In this document: positions 18,601 through 25,354 of the stretch, piece after piece
Position numbering within the stretch: position 1 is the stretch's first letter
Layout: each line of letters opens with the position of its first letter
DNA from: an uncultured Chlorobiota bacterium
Lineage (GTDB): Bacteria > Bacteroidota > Bacteroidia > Bacteroidales > JAADGE01
Assembly: GCA_947311255.1 (NCBI GenBank)
Contig: CAMZKL010000007.1
Coordinates: forward strand, 1 to 39,873
Length of the DNA stretch: 39,873 nucleotides
Direction: 5' to 3'
Position numbers and translations under genes: made by a program
Notes under the pieces: generated by a model
Database searches by the model: none
Told to the model about the DNA's origin: nothing
Seen by the model: the letters and a program-made list of their open reading frames with translations, nothing else

Positions 18601-20335
18601 AGTTGTCAAGATTTAATACTTTTAAAAGGACTTCTCCTGCAATGTTTCCAGCAGAAATATAGTTTACAGATGAACCTGTTTTGTCATTTCTGTACATTAC
18701 GTCCATCTTAAAATCTTTACTATTGACCTGATATGCATTAAAAGTGTAAACGTTTTTCATCATTAAGTCCCAAGTTGGGTACTCAGTTGATAAAGTTGTA
18801 GGTTTTAAAAGTTTTAGAAAAAGTGCATCTGGAGCATTTGGTTCTTCTCCTGAAAATTCTCCTACTTTATATGTTTCTCCGTTAGAAGTGTTTTCGTATT
18901 CGTATGCAACAGCAAGAACTTCGTCGTTACTTAATCTTGAATTTAAAGAAATATATCCTAATGATGGGTTAAATGTGTATTCAGAATTAGAAAGTAATCT
19001 TGCGTTTTGTATTTTTTCATAATCTATTCCGGCATTGAAATTTTCTATGCCTGAGAGAAGTGTTGTTGCATTAGAAATATTTCTAATTCCAGCAAAATTG
19101 GTTGTCATTAATTGGTAGAGATTATTTGTACTATTCCTGGGTTCTACTTCATTTGTTGTTGTAAATCTGGTATCTGTTGCGTAAAAATGTTCTTGATTTT
19201 CAGCAAGATCCATAAAAGCAATAATGTTACGAGAGTTTTCAAATTTTCCGGTTCTATTAGTTACCCATACTTCAATTCTTCTTATACTAACATTAGATCT
19301 TATTAGGGGTAAGTTTTTTAATGCTAAATCATATCTGTCTCTAAAATATTGAGATATAAAAAAGTGTTTGTCTGCATCGTAATCGTCTGCTGTTATTTCA
19401 AAAGGGGTTGTTGTTGCCCCACCTGCAACTTCAATTGTTTTACTTTCTCCTTTTTGTTGAGAAAAAACACTTGTAACAAGCAATTTTCCAAATTTTAATT
19501 CTGTTTTTAAGCCAAATAAACTGTGGCTACCAGTTATTAAAGAACCTGACAAAGGCATTGTAACATTTCCTGCTTCTATTTTTTGAATTATTTCATCTTC
19601 CTTACCTTCGTATGCTAATTTTACATTGTTTTCAAATTCAAATGTTGCATCTGTGTCAAAATTAATTCCAAGTTTTACTTTGTCTCCTATTTGTCCGCTA
19701 ACTCCCATCTTGATATTCATGTCAAAATCGAAGTTTACCATTTTTTGTTGTTTTTTTGTGAGTGCCGGATTATCATTTTCGTTTATTTTTAATCCAAACA
19801 AAAGTTCTACTGTACCTTGTGGCTTTATATTTATTTTATTGCTACCAAAAATTTTATCAAAACCCTGAATTGGCACAATAAGGTTTTTATTTACTAATCT
19901 GTCAATAAGATTTACTTCTCCCCCTTTAACACTTTCAAGGGCAGAACGTTCCATCCAATATTTATGATCACTTTTGTTGTTACTGTATTTTACAAATTCA
20001 TCGAAAGACATATAATACGGATTTCGATAATTAATATCTCCAATTTTATCATAAAATACAAATTTTCCTGTTTTGGGGTCGTATTTTACTGTTGATTGTA
20101 TTGCAGAAGGATTTTTTAAAAAAAGTGGTGAGTTTAAAGAGTTGCTTATTGGGTTGTTTGAGTAGTCATCAAAAGGGAATTTTAATGAATCATCATCAAT
20201 TGAATCTTTAATGCCTGGAATTAAATTAGTTTTTATATGTAACAAGCCGGTTCGTTGGCTGGCAAAAGACATTATAAATGCAATAACAATTAAAAAACTA
20301 ACTGTTTTAAAGAATATTTTTGAATATTTTTTCAC
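12689..20335 (-). CDS. sprA: Type IX secretion translocon / gliding motility protein SprA (Sov)
   Basis: 2548 residues, the usual giant size. SprA is the outer-membrane translocon of the type IX secretion system. It starts with a GTG at 20335, confirmed by the signal peptide that follows (MKKYSKIFFKTVSFLIVIAF). SprA_N-type motifs occur (INIKPQGTVELLFGLKINE near residue 170; IRIPVYFGYSEAFSDPEYDP near 1630), and the protein ends in a beta-strand (MGFSLRFNLANI) typical of barrels. Two lysine-rich islands lie in the C-terminal half (plus-strand about 15190-15310 and 14240-14425, including a KKKKKKK run) and look like insertions relative to typical SprA. ruvA lies immediately upstream, an arrangement often kept in Bacteroidota. 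No T9SS cargo is in the window. Confidence 0.95.
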   Translation of the reverse strand: MKKYSKIFFKTVSFLIVIAFIMSFASQRTGLLHIKTNLIPGIKDSIDDDSLKFPFDDYSNNPISNSLNSPLFLKNPSAIQSTVKYDPKTGKFVFYDKIGDINYRNPYYMSFDEFVKYSNNKSDHKYWMERSALESVKGGEVNLIDRLVNKNLIVPIQGFDKIFGSNKINIKPQGTVELLFGLKINENDNPALTKKQQKMVNFDFDMNIKMGVSGQIGDKVKLGINFDTDATFEFENNVKLAYEGKEDEIIQKIEAGNVTMPLSGSLITGSHSLFGLKTELKFGKLLVTSVFSQQKGESKTIEVAGGATTTPFEITADDYDADKHFFISQYFRDRYDLALKNLPLIRSNVSIRRIEVWVTNRTGKFENSRNIIAFMDLAENQEHFYATDTRFTTTNEVEPRNSTNNLYQLMTTNFAGIRNISNATTLLSGIENFNAGIDYEKIQNARLLSNSEYTFNPSLGYISLNSRLSNDEVLAVAYEYENTSNGETYKVGEFSGEEPNAPDALFLKLLKPTTLSTEYPTWDLMMKNVYTFNAYQVNSKDFKMDVMYRNDKTGSSVNYISAGNIAGEVLLKVLNLDNLNKNNEAGSDGFFDFIDKVTINASNGKIYFPVVEPFGSYLKQKIIEGDELNPERIRIAEQYVFQELYDETQSSARQKAEKNKFFLKGEYHSAGGSEINLNAMNVPEGSVTVTAGGQNLTENVDYTVDYNMGRVTILNQSLLESGTPIKISLESNSMFDVGTKSMIGTHFDYRVSDNFNIGATIMHLHQKPLTSKISIGNEPISNTIWGTNIDYNHEVPFLTKFVDKYIPFVKTKAKSNISFSGEFAHLIPGHPKVLGKEGFAHIDDFEGSKVTFDLKSPFRWRIASTPQGQPDLFPEADSINKLSYGYNRAKLSWYNIHRDFLDGKNSTINYLTPDDKTDHLVREIPEKEIFPDRDFENDIPSLLYVLNLAYYPKERGPYNYDVNPSTVSSGINEAGELVDPATRWAGISQSLTTNNFEEANIEFVEFWLMDPFIENRNHVNTTGGDLYLNFGTISEDILRDSRQSFENGMPKSAEIINVDTTVWGRVPILPRITDNFANEPAGVRQFQDIGLDGLNDVDEKSFFSEYISKVATKTGTSSNAYNKIFADPSGDDYIFFKDASYDANEAGILDRYKSYNNQEQNSSTSETSTEGTASILTPNMEDLNRDYTLTENESYFQYKIKLKADQMVVGQNYITNIKEAEVDPDGDKVTETVKWYQFKIPLEDYQKTIGAIQDFKSIRFVRLFLKDWDDEVHLRFAKFDLVRGDWRKYRLSMLEGTEGAGTPELTDAQLDINAVNVEENSSRTPVNYILPPGVTREISPSSPHLTQLNEQAISLKVQNLSDGDARAAYKNANLDVRQFKRLQMFIHAEAIEGQLLNDDDLCAFIRLGSDYKENYYEYEIPLKLTEPGSYDGSEDHPDRELVWKPENMLDVPFEVFQEVKQSRNKAASQNLIDITTEYSVYDIKNFGAETGRRISIIGTPNLSNIRTIMIGVRNRKKENNKLSDDGFDKSIEVWMNELRLEGFREQGGWATRGRLQANLADFSTLSLAGDYSTPGFGSIEKRVNERQKSTNKSYDFSASTEFGKFFPSKYGIRIPVYFGYSEAFSDPEYDPINPDIKMKTVLKSMTKKERSEHLDVTQDYLRRKTFNITNLKINGNSEKKSKKKKETELIKEGTSKKKRKPVNNRTKRKTKAPWHISNWTASYGFNETYISNINTDHNLLKIHTGAIAYNYNISPKNIRPFSKVKLFRKKAFKILRDVNFYYSPSMLAFRTDMRKSYNEIQLRNIESIKAGNYSDTLKSTFDKQFIWNRTYDLRYNITKNIKFTYSANNMAWIDEPDGKIDKDDNYKWNQYKDTVIGNIRNLGRTKDFHQKGNLIWTLPINKLPLLAWTSATLRYDADYYWTKGLELDIEGVSDEGLGNEIRNSQSIQFSSQLNFQRLYRKVKYLKSVDDKFKKRGKKKKKKKFKTVKFTKENVKLKKDKAKSITHNLKTEKVELIAFDKNKKTIKGKTQIINENKVKFISDVDAKNINIVITGKREVKEGILRAIADYTTYALMSVRNISLNYRQNNGMIVPGYTPKTKFLGFDEGWKAPGWQFITGIQPDNREGMYMLNTNEFMKYASIEKWISSDTLSNNPTVITSDINYSLKATLKPIQGMRIDLTADTRKNFTQTQFWTGGASSPSISSDRGNYSVSFFAIRTAFEKYDDVSYNSPSYEKFLENRKSVAEILANERSKIYLNNYNMDAPNLDTLGNVANNYPNGYSSISQDVLLHSFLAAYSGQSVKKFNFLSMIPMPNWRVKYEGLTYYDFLKKYFKRITINHGYNSKYQISQFESNYRFKEGTGTDSNNPIGEIRDELTNTYFISQYKLGGAAIDEKFVPLIGIDMQWKNDMQNRFEYKQARTLALSFANNQILEVQRKEYVIGFGYKIPNLKLPLTIQGQERLFKSDLNFRADFSYMNTLTIIRRINEGINDISAGNKNISIKINADYNLDKVTLRLFYERSIMAPRVSASYKTKNTYMGFSLRFNLANI

Positions 20336-20425
20336 TACGGTATAAATATTTTTAAACTTTTTTAAAGTAATGTTTTATTCATAAGCAAAACTTGTTTTTT
20401 GATGATACATTTTTAATTAACGCAT

Positions 20426-21010
20426 TTATAATACTTTTAGTGCTTTTTTTACAAGTTCTTCAACCGTTATGTCTTTTTCTTTTAATGAAATAGTTTTAAC
20501 AACTTTCTCAACCTTTGTTTTAGGGAATCCTAACATTATTAATGCTGCAGATGCTTCTGTTGATGTATTGTTCTCATATGCAGGCATATCAATGCCATCT
20601 TCATGTTCTGTTTTTTCAATTTTATCTCTTAAGTCCAAAATAACTCTTTGTGCAGTTTTTACACCAATTCCTTTAACGCTTTTTAAAGTATTTACATCGT
20701 CAGTTCTAATTGCTTTTTTAATTTCAGTTGATTTTAATGAAGATAACATAACTCTTGCTGTATTTGGACCAATTCCAGAAACAGAGATTAACAGTCTAAA
20801 AATTTCTCTTTCAGATTTATCTGCAAAACCAAATAGCATATTTGTATCTTCTCTAACAATTTGATGTGTAAAGAGTTTAAAAGTTTCTTTTTTGTCAAGT
20901 ACTGAATATGTGTGTAAAGAAATGTGGACAATATAACCAATGTTATTTGCATCAATTACAACATAAGCCGGATTTAGTTCTGTTATTTTACCATTGATAT
21001 ATTCAAACAT
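20426..21010 (-). CDS. ruvA: Holliday junction branch migration protein RuvA
   Basis: 194 residues. It binds Holliday junctions as a tetramer and loads RuvB. The N-terminal OB-fold (MFEYINGKITELNPAYVVID, then YIVHIS), two helix-hairpin-helix motifs (ISVSGIGPNTARVML and LKSVKGIGVKTAQRVI) and a C-terminal RuvB-interacting domain (ALIMLGFPKTKVEKVV) are all visible. A well-formed promoter precedes it. sprA begins 90 bases after its stop. Confidence 0.96.
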   Translation of the reverse strand: MFEYINGKITELNPAYVVIDANNIGYIVHISLHTYSVLDKKETFKLFTHQIVREDTNMLFGFADKSEREIFRLLISVSGIGPNTARVMLSSLKSTEIKKAIRTDDVNTLKSVKGIGVKTAQRVILDLRDKIEKTEHEDGIDMPAYENNTSTEASAALIMLGFPKTKVEKVVKTISLKEKDITVEELVKKALKVL

Positions 21011-21033
21011 TATTTATAGTTAAGTTTAAAGTG

Positions 21034-21063
21034 CAAATGTAAAAAAGTATCTTTTTCTTACAA
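21034..21063 (-). promoter_or_regulatory. Promoter of ruvA (and probably sprA)
   Basis: On the minus strand TTG (21061-21063), 19 bases, then TACATTTG (21034-21041), an exact match to the Bacteroidota form. The leader to the ruvA ATG is about 17 bases. No equally good promoter is seen in the 90-base ruvA-sprA gap. Confidence 0.72.
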
Positions 21064-21090
21064 AAATTTAAGTTTAACAGATGTTTTCTA

Positions 21091-21537
21091 TTAATTGTCT
21101 TTTGTGAAATATTCTGAGTATGAAGTTTCTGTTTCATATAATTTAATAGAATGTAAATTAACGTCAACAGGAAGATGTTTTTTTATTATGTCTGCAAAAT
21201 GAATTGTCATGTTTTCGCAAGTTGGTTGATAATCTGTACTTATAAATCTTTCGAACATTTCCGGAACATTTTTAAAACTTTTATATGGAGCTTTATTGTT
21301 TAATATAACGGCATGGTCAAAAACATTTACAATGTGTGTTTTAACTATTTTTTTTAGGTCTCCAAAATCAATTACCATTCCAAGTTTTGGGCTTGAAACA
21401 TCTTCAATTGGTTTGCCTATAACTGTAACGAAAAGTTTATATGTGTGTCCATGAAGGTTTTTACATTTTCCATCATAGTTCCAAAGTGCATGTGCAGATT
21501 CAAAATTAAATTGTTTTGTTACTCGTACTGTTTTCAT
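21091..21537 (-). CDS. queD: 6-carboxy-5,6,7,8-tetrahydropterin synthase (QueD / PTPS family)
   Basis: 148 residues. It converts dihydroneopterin triphosphate to carboxytetrahydropterin in the queuosine/preQ1 pathway. The zinc ligands H16, H29 and H31 (SAHALW, NLHGHTYKL) and catalytic C25 (GKCKNLHGH) are present, as is the downstream FDHAVILN with the catalytic His and the C-terminal LYETETSYSEY substrate motif. A PTPS role in biopterin synthesis cannot be fully excluded, but QueD is the usual bacterial assignment. Its leader is copy B of the repeat described at 21538-21680. Confidence 0.9.
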   Translation of the reverse strand: MKTVRVTKQFNFESAHALWNYDGKCKNLHGHTYKLFVTVIGKPIEDVSSPKLGMVIDFGDLKKIVKTHIVNVFDHAVILNNKAPYKSFKNVPEMFERFISTDYQPTCENMTIHFADIIKKHLPVDVNLHSIKLYETETSYSEYFTKDN

Positions 21538-21680
21538 GTGTTTAAAATTATATAATTATTTGATGTTGAGCGGCTTACCTTAATGTCTGTATTAAAAATA
21601 ATTATGCTGTTCTGCAGGTAGTCTGTATGCTAGATTATAGTTGTGCCCTAGGGTGTTAAAATTTTTGTTATGTGTGTTTT
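21538..21680 (-). repeat. Diverged intergenic repeat, copy B
   Basis: On the minus strand it runs to the queD start codon and matches copy A (1232-1400). The ACTATAATCTAG block is at 21630-21641. Read in one frame it gives NYNLAYRLPAEQHNYF before stops; copy A has a related LFAEQHSFY, hinting at a degraded coding ancestor or a conserved structured element. Confidence 0.65.
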
Positions 21681-21722
21681 AGATTATGATTATTAAAATA
21701 TGGGGTAGTTAAAAAACAAAAA

Positions 21723-21758
21723 AAGGTTGTATGAACTTATTTTATTTCATACAACCTT
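21723..21758 (-). terminator. Terminator of rpsT
   Basis: A perfect 13-bp stem (21723-21735 with 21746-21758), 10-base loop, T-run after the stem on the minus strand (7 T, G, 6 T). A T-run on the other side as well may make it bidirectional. Confidence 0.85.
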
Positions 21759-21779
21759 ATTTTTTTTTATTTAGAATTT

Positions 21780-22031
21780 CTATAATGAAGCAGCAAAATT
21801 TGTTAATTTAGATTTTAAATTAGCAGCTTTGTTTTTATGAATAATATTCCTTTTTGCAAGTTTGTCAATTAGACTTGAAACTTTAGGTAACATTTCTTCG
21901 GCTTCTTTTTTATCAGTTGTAGCTCTAAGTTTTCTGATAGCATTTCTAGTTGAAACTGCATAATATCTATTTCGCAGTCTTCTTTTTTCATTTTGTCGAA
22001 TTCTTTTTTTTGCTGATTGATGAGTTGCCAT
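21780..22031 (-). CDS. rpsT: 30S ribosomal protein S20
   Basis: 83 residues, normal length. N-terminal [21 protein letters not shown] and the following alanine/lysine-rich helices are diagnostic. S20 binds 16S rRNA early in 30S assembly. It starts 24 bases after tRNA-Glu and is probably transcribed with it from the promoter at 22148-22178; a strong terminator closes the unit. Confidence 0.97.
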   Translation of the reverse strand: MATHQSAKKRIRQNEKRRLRNRYYAVSTRNAIRKLRATTDKKEAEEMLPKVSSLIDKLAKRNIIHKNKAANLKSKLTNFAASL

Positions 22032-22055
22032 TTTTTTCTTTTAAATGTTAATTTG

Positions 22056-22127
22056 CAGTCCGTAGGGGAATCGAACCCCTGTTACCAGGATGAAAACCTG
22101 GCGTCCTAACCCCTAGACGAACGGACC
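22056..22127 (-). tRNA. tRNA-Glu (anticodon TTC)
   Basis: 72 bases on the minus strand. The acceptor stem pairs GGTCCGT with ACGGACT (first pair G-T), the anticodon loop TTTTCAT sits on a CAGG/CCTG stem and reads TTC, and the T-arm is AGGGG-TTCGATT-CCCCT. The discriminator is G; the CCA end is not encoded. Confidence 0.96.
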
Positions 22128-22147
22128 GTTTTTTAGTTAAGCGGATG

Positions 22148-22178
22148 CAAAATTAAGATTAATAATTTTATGTGCAAA
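22148..22178 (-). promoter_or_regulatory. Promoter of tRNA-Glu / rpsT
   Basis: On the minus strand TTTG (22175-22178), 19 bases, TAATTTTG (22148-22155). A full match to the Bacteroidota consensus, about 20 bases before the tRNA 5' end. Confidence 0.78.
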
Positions 22179-22329
22179 CTTTTCAATAAAAAATTTCACA
22201 TATATTTATAAAGTTTTCCGGTTTTTGTTTACGAAAGATGTTGTTAAGTTGTTTTGTGTTTAGTTTCAAGAAGTTAGATTGCAACTCGATTTGGTTTTTT
22301 AGTTAAAAATGTTAAATGTTAAAAAATTA

Positions 22330-22361
22330 TTGTAAGTTAATTTAAATAAATATTAATTTTG
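22330..22361 (+). promoter_or_regulatory. Promoter of thyA-folA
   Basis: TTG (22330-22332), 21 bases, TAATTTTG (22354-22361), exact to consensus; leader of about 40 bases to the thyA ATG. It diverges from the tRNA-Glu promoter; I see no gene in the 279 bases between 22128 and 22406. Confidence 0.65.
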
Positions 22362-22406
22362 AGAAGTGTATATTCATTTTAGTATTTGATTTTATAAATA
22401 AAAATA

Positions 22407-23201
22407 ATGCAACAATATCAAAATTTATTAACTAGAGTTTTATTAGAAGGAGTAAAAAAGGAAGATCGTACAGGAACAGGTACAATAAGTGTGTTTGGAC
22501 ATCAAATGCGATTTAATTTGCAAGAAGGGTTTCCTTTAGTTACTACTAAAAAGTTACATTTAAAATCAATTATTCATGAACTACTTTGGTTTATTAAGGG
22601 ATCAACAAATATAAAATATTTGCAAGATAATGGAGTTAAAATATGGAATGAGTGGGCAGATATTAATGGCGAACTTGGTAGAATATATGGATATCAATGG
22701 CGTTCATGGACAGACGAAAATGGTGAGCATATTGACCAACTTACTCAAATTATTAATCAGCTAAAAGAAAATCCTAATTCTAGAAGACATATTGTTAGTG
22801 CATGGAATGTAGGTGATTTAGATAAAATGAACTTACCTCCATGCCACATTTTATTCCAATTTTATGTTGCAGATAATAAATTGTCTTGTCAGTTATATCA
22901 GCGAAGTGCTGATGTTTTTCTTGGTGTACCTTTTAATATTGCATCTTATGCTCTTTTAATAATGATGGTTGCACAAGAAACTGGATATGAACTTGGTGAT
23001 TTTATTCATACAATTGGAGATGCACATATATATTTAAACCACGTAGAACAAGTAAAACTTCAATTGTCAAGGGAACCTAAAAAACTTCCACAATTATTGC
23101 TAAATAAGGAAGTAAAAAAAGTTGTTGATTTTACATATAATGATTTTACATTAAAAAATTATATTTCACATCCACATATTAAAGGTTTAATATCAGTTTA
23201 G
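22407..23201 (+). CDS. thyA: Thymidylate synthase
   Basis: 264 residues, same length as the E. coli enzyme. It methylates dUMP to dTMP using methylenetetrahydrofolate, producing dihydrofolate. Catalytic C146 sits in [16 protein letters not shown] (21-26), [10 protein letters not shown] and [17 protein letters not shown] are also present. folA follows after 2 bases, so the dihydrofolate produced is recycled by the next enzyme of the same operon. Confidence 0.98.
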   Translation: MQQYQNLLTRVLLEGVKKEDRTGTGTISVFGHQMRFNLQEGFPLVTTKKLHLKSIIHELLWFIKGSTNIKYLQDNGVKIWNEWADINGELGRIYGYQWRSWTDENGEHIDQLTQIINQLKENPNSRRHIVSAWNVGDLDKMNLPPCHILFQFYVADNKLSCQLYQRSADVFLGVPFNIASYALLIMMVAQETGYELGDFIHTIGDAHIYLNHVEQVKLQLSREPKKLPQLLLNKEVKKVVDFTYNDFTLKNYISHPHIKGLISV

Positions 23202-23203
23202 TT

Positions 23204-23698
23204 ATGACAATATCTATAATAGTAGCAATTTCAGAAAACAATGTAATTGGAAAAAATAATGATTTAATATGGCATATTTCAGCGGATTTAAAAAGATTTA
23301 AGAAATTAACATCCGGACATTCAATTATTATGGGAAGAAAAACATATGAATCCTTACCTTTTAAGCCTTTGCCAAAACGTAAAAACATAATTTTATCTTT
23401 TAAAGATATAAAATTTGAAGGAGCTTTTGTTGTTAACAATATAGGTGATGCTATAAAATTATGCGAAGGAGAAGATGAGATTTTTATTTGTGGGGGAGCT
23501 GAAATTTATAAAAAATTTATACCCTTAGCTGACAAATTATATATTACAAAAGTTCATAAAAAATTTGAAGGGGACACTTTTTTTCCCAAGATAAATTATA
23601 ATGAATGGAAATTGTTTGAAAGCTCAAAAAGATTTTATGATAAGAACTCAGATTTAGATTATACTTTTTTAGATTATACAAAAAAAGAATTAGAATAA
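23204..23698 (+). CDS. folA: Dihydrofolate reductase
   Basis: 164 residues. It reduces dihydrofolate with NADPH. Motifs: NNVIGKNNDLIWHISADLKRFK with the catalytic D28, then IIMGRKTYESLP, and FICGGAEIY (the GG-nucleotide loop). Downstream of its stop a short AT-rich 172-base gap separates it from the convergent CBS gene; I see no clear terminator there. Confidence 0.97.
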   Translation: MTISIIVAISENNVIGKNNDLIWHISADLKRFKKLTSGHSIIMGRKTYESLPFKPLPKRKNIILSFKDIKFEGAFVVNNIGDAIKLCEGEDEIFICGGAEIYKKFIPLADKLYITKVHKKFEGDTFFPKINYNEWKLFESSKRFYDKNSDLDYTFLDYTKKELE

Positions 23699-23870
23699 AT
23701 CGCTTTAAGCTTTTTTTATAAGCACAGAAAAGCAATATCAAATAAAAAATTTTAAAAGATGTGCTGTTTGGTAAAATTAGCCATTATTTTGCAGTAAAAA
23801 TTCTTTTCAATTGAGTTAAAGTTTGAATGTAAAAAGAAAACTGTAAAAAGTAGTGTTTTTTATTTTTAAA

Positions 23871-24344
23871 CTATTTTTTAAAATGACTACTAAAATCGTG
23901 AATTCCAATCGGATTTTTAATGTGTTCTCTTAACATATGACTTTCATTTTCGTAGCTGTCCAACATCATTTTCAGAATATCTTCAACACTAAGCATTCCA
24001 GCAATCTCATTGTTTTCAATTATTGGAATATGTCGTATTCTTCTGTATAACATCACATTCATTAATTCTTTTGCAGTATCGTTCATATCTCCAATCAAAA
24101 TGTTATCTACATTTGTCATTAAATTATTAACTGTTTGCTTTTCTAATGCTATACCGCTTTTATAACATTTGTATAAAACATCTCTTTCAGAAAGGATTCC
24201 GGCAACATTGCCTTTTTTGTCTAAAACCATAACTGCTCCCACTTTATTTTCATCCATTATTTTAACAGCTTCAAAAGCACTTGAATCTGTTGCTACCGTA
24301 AATAAAGTTTTTCCTCTTTGTTTTAAAATATCTGTAATTTTCAT
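23871..24344 (-). CDS. Protein with two CBS domains
   Basis: 157 residues made almost wholly of a Bateman pair: CBS1 about 5-68 (TDSSAFEAVKIMDENKVGAV, GILSERDVL) and CBS2 about 75-138 (MNVMLYRRIRHIPIIEN, GMLSVEDIL). CBS pairs bind adenosyl nucleotides or NAD(P)H and regulate partners. It starts 23 bases after the DHOD-like gene, so it is the last gene of the Mbx operon and might report cell energy or redox state to it; no partner is shown by sequence. Confidence 0.85.
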   Translation of the reverse strand: MKITDILKQRGKTLFTVATDSSAFEAVKIMDENKVGAVMVLDKKGNVAGILSERDVLYKCYKSGIALEKQTVNNLMTNVDNILIGDMNDTAKELMNVMLYRRIRHIPIIENNEIAGMLSVEDILKMMLDSYENESHMLREHIKNPIGIHDFSSHFKK

Positions 24345-24367
24345 GTGTCTATTTTTAGTTTTAAATA

Positions 24368-25351
24368 TTAATGATGATCAGAATAATACTTCATAAATTG
24401 TGAACGCTCAAAAACAATCGGATGCTTAATGTTTGAAGCATTTAATTTTCCGGTTATTTCAGATAATGATGCATAATTTTTAGAATCCATCCAAGCATCC
24501 ATATCCCTCAACATTGTTCCGATATAATTTGTTGAATTTTTATATAGAGTTGATGCAATTTGAACTGTTTTTGCACCGACAAGAATATTCTTTAAAGCTG
24601 TTTCTCCGTTCTCAATTCCAGTTGTAGAAGAAATGTCGCAATTTACTTTCCCCGATAATATTCCGATCCATCTTAAATTATTACTGTTTTCTTCCGGAAC
24701 ACTATAAATTCTGTTTGAAGTTAAAGTTTCTGTTTCTAAATCAATATCTGGATTATAAAAACGATTAAACATAACCAAAGATGAAATTCCGGAATTAGAT
24801 AATTTGACTAAAGTATTTGCCATTCCGGAAAAATAAGAACTAATTTTAAGAGCAATCGGAATTTTTAAAATTGATGTTATCTTTTCAATCAAGTCAAAAT
24901 AAACAGCTTCAATTTCTTTGCCTGAGAGTTCTGCATCTGAAGGAAGAATAAACATATTTAGTTCGATGGCATCTGCTCCAGCGGATTCAATTTTTTTTGC
25001 AAAATCAACCCATTCACCTGCAGACATACAATTTATACTGGCAATAATCGGAATATCAACTGCTTTTTTAGATTCTTCAATTAATGTTAAATATTTATTA
25101 ACATTGTGTTCTTTTGTATAATAAGAAACATAATTTTCAGCATCTGTGTATGTATTAAACATATTATTAACACCCAATGAATCAATTTCCATTTGAATTT
25201 GTTCTTCAAATAAAGATTTCAAAACAATTGCGCCAATTCCGTCATCTGCCAATGTTTTAACTTTTTCAAGAGTATCTGTTAATCCTGAACTTGCTGCAAT
25301 CAAAGGGTTTTTTAATTTTAACCCCATATATGTTGTGCTTAAATCAGCCAT
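24368..25351 (-). CDS. Dihydroorotate dehydrogenase-like FMN protein
   Basis: 327 residues, beta/alpha-barrel of the DHOD family: MGLKLKNPLIAASSGLTDTLEKV at the N-terminus, IIASINCMSAGEWV, ADAIELNMF, PIALKISSYFSG, and a C-terminal VGAKTVQIASTLYKNST. The usual catalytic segment around the second Asn (SVNTP) of true DHOD is not evident (SINCM... and LVMFNRFYNPD instead), so pyrimidine synthesis is unlikely. It starts 3 bases after the NuoI/GltD fusion gene and belongs to the Mbx operon. In analogy to Nfn- or dihydropyrimidine-type flavoproteins it may be an accessory electron carrier; that is inference. Confidence 0.82.
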   Translation of the reverse strand: MADLSTTYMGLKLKNPLIAASSGLTDTLEKVKTLADDGIGAIVLKSLFEEQIQMEIDSLGVNNMFNTYTDAENYVSYYTKEHNVNKYLTLIEESKKAVDIPIIASINCMSAGEWVDFAKKIESAGADAIELNMFILPSDAELSGKEIEAVYFDLIEKITSILKIPIALKISSYFSGMANTLVKLSNSGISSLVMFNRFYNPDIDLETETLTSNRIYSVPEENSNNLRWIGILSGKVNCDISSTTGIENGETALKNILVGAKTVQIASTLYKNSTNYIGTMLRDMDAWMDSKNYASLSEITGKLNASNIKHPIVFERSQFMKYYSDHH

Positions 25352-25354
25352 GTT

